Positions 5,537-6,177 of a stretch of DNA of 6,177 nucleotides are shown in pieces. The position numbers were made by a program, and so were the translations under genes. Within the stretch, counting starts at the first letter, position 1; every line of letters starts with the position of its first letter. Below the pieces are notes generated by a model. That model saw nothing but the letters and a program-made list of their open reading frames with translations, made no database searches and was not told the DNA's origin. The DNA is from an uncultured archaeon. GTDB lineage: Archaea > Nanobdellota > Nanobdellia > Woesearchaeales > CAIVOO01. Location of the stretch: assembly GCA_903907555.1 (NCBI GenBank), contig CAIVOO010000047.1, positions 1-6,177 of the forward strand, read 5' to 3'.

Positions 5537-5544
5537 TTTATAAA
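5537..5544 (+). promoter_or_regulatory. TATA box of the aIF1A gene (leaderless geometry)
   Basis: TTTATAAA is centred about 27 bases before the ATG at 5568, which is the normal distance from an archaeal TATA box to the transcription start. This predicts an mRNA beginning at or within a base or two of the start codon. A second candidate, CTATAAAA at 5521-5528, would give a leader of about 17 bases, still without a recognisable ribosome site. Confidence 0.6.
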
Positions 5545-5567
5545 CAAACATCACATTTTCTCATGAC

Positions 5568-5912
5568 ATGAGCAAGAAGGAAGAAGAGTTATCAGCGCAG
5601 GAGAAGATGGAGTCAGAGATCAGGAGAATCAAGATTCCAAGAGCTCCGCAGTGCTTCGGGCTTCTGACAAGGATGCTTGGCGGAAGCAGGATGGAAGTCA
5701 AGTGCTTTGACGGTAAGACAAGAATCTGCAGGATTCCTGGAAGGCTCAAGAGGAAGTTATGGGTTCGCGAGGGCGACATTGTGATAGCAGAGCCGTGGGA
5801 ATATTCAGGCGATGATAAAGGAGATATCATATTCAAGTATACTAAGACGCAGATAAACTATCTGCAAAATAAGGGGTTTCTAAAAAAGTTGGATGAGCTT
5901 GAAGAATTTTAA
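5568..5912 (+). CDS. eif1A: translation initiation factor 1A (aIF1A)
   Basis: A 114-residue archaeal homologue of eIF1A / bacterial IF1. It binds the A-site region of the small ribosomal subunit and promotes initiator tRNA and mRNA placement. A Lys/Glu-rich, flexible N-terminus (1-20) leads into an OB-fold S1-type domain (about 27-92). Diagnostic segments are FGLLTRMLGGSRMEVKCFDG (30-49), TRICRIPGRLKRKLWV (51-66), REGDIVIAEPWEY (67-79) and the archaeal-type end DIIFKYTKTQINYL (86-99). Length is usual for the family, and the C-terminus is acidic (KKLDELEEF). The ATG at 5568 has no Shine-Dalgarno site; a nearer upstream ATG at 5563 runs into a stop after two codons, and the TATA spacing supports a leaderless start at 5568. 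It is transcribed divergently from the redox operon, and the next gene starts 3 bases after its stop. Confidence 0.95.
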   Translation: MSKKEEELSAQEKMESEIRRIKIPRAPQCFGLLTRMLGGSRMEVKCFDGKTRICRIPGRLKRKLWVREGDIVIAEPWEYSGDDKGDIIFKYTKTQINYLQNKGFLKKLDELEEF

Positions 5913-5915
5913 GCC

Positions 5916-6177
5916 ATGCCGAAAGCCAAAAAAGAAAAACCAAAATATCCAGATTGGTTTCAGAAAAAAATAGATGAAAGAGTAGCTTTAAGTAGAAAGA
6001 ACTTCATGATTAAAGCATCTTCCCTATGTATTGGAGGTCTTGTTTTGATTGCAGGAGCGGTATATTATGCTCATAATGGAATAACAGCATTCATCGGAAC
6101 TCCTGATGCTCAAAATATAGCGCTGGATGCTGGAAAACAAACAAAAGATTCTGGAATTCAAAATTATGATGCAGGCA
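5916..6177 (+). CDS. membrane-anchored hypothetical protein, cut by window end
   Basis: An open frame starts at ATG 5916, 3 bases after the aIF1A stop, and runs off the right edge after 87 codons. The N-terminus is basic (MPKAKKEKPKYPDWFQKK), followed by a single hydrophobic helix at about residues 35-51 (SSLCIGGLVLIAGAVYY), then a polar region rich in Ala, Gln, Asp and Gly. It therefore looks like a type-II membrane anchor or an uncleaved signal with the bulk outside. Just before the helix, SRKNFMIK (26-33) resembles a twin-arginine consensus with Arg-Lys in place of Arg-Arg. No clear ribosome site is present, so it probably depends on readthrough from aIF1A. I do not recognise the family, and most of the protein lies outside the window. 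Confidence 0.65.
   Translation, partial: MPKAKKEKPKYPDWFQKKIDERVALSRKNFMIKASSLCIGGLVLIAGAVYYAHNGITAFIGTPDAQNIALDAGKQTKDSGIQNYDAG

Noticed and set aside
5343..5537. Minus-strand 64-residue frame overlapping the two-helix membrane protein
   Set aside because: It begins upstream of the predicted transcription start of the minus operon, has no ribosome site, and overlaps the better-supported 5258-5461 gene in another frame.

Overview
The window looks archaeal. A short S1/OB-fold protein matches archaeal translation initiation factor 1A. Several genes carry GAGGTGA-type Shine-Dalgarno sites, and AT-rich TATA boxes sit at archaeal distances from the starts. The base composition is moderately AT-rich. 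The very small genes, tight packing and stop codons overlapping ribosome sites would suit a small-genome, possibly DPANN-type archaeon, but that lineage guess is inference only.

Layout. Bases 2-3283 and on to 4239 form one plus-strand run: the C-terminal tail of an unrecognised protein, a 101-residue CxxC/CxxxC putative zinc protein, a 58-residue very basic miniprotein, an 895-residue P2-type cation ATPase, and a 324-residue sodium/calcium-exchanger-family protein whose start lies inside the ATPase gene. No gap in this run exceeds 10 bases, so it reads as an operon. A minus-strand operon (5461 to 4236) meets it tail to tail with a 4-base overlap. It encodes a 67-residue two-helix membrane protein, a 48-residue rubredoxin-like protein, and a flavodoxin-fold (FMN reductase/iron-sulfur flavoprotein type) oxidoreductase. 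A 106-base AT-rich divergent promoter region (5462-5567) separates this operon from aIF1A, which is followed 3 bases later by a membrane-anchored protein cut by the window end.

How the genes may work together. The ATPase and the exchanger-family protein probably form a cation (Ca2+ and/or Na+) homeostasis unit. Both show substitutions at ion-site positions: Ser in place of the TM4 Glu in the ATPase, and Asp/Thr/Ser/Gly changes in the exchanger repeats. Their ion specificity should therefore not be assumed. The minus-strand genes look like a small redox cassette in which a rubredoxin-like carrier is translationally coupled to a flavoprotein, next to a His-containing membrane peptide. The divergent promoter holds a 7-bp inverted repeat between the two TATA boxes, and the aIF1A promoter predicts a leaderless mRNA. 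I see no RNA gene, CRISPR array, insertion sequence or other mobile element. No stretch over 300 bases lacks a gene.
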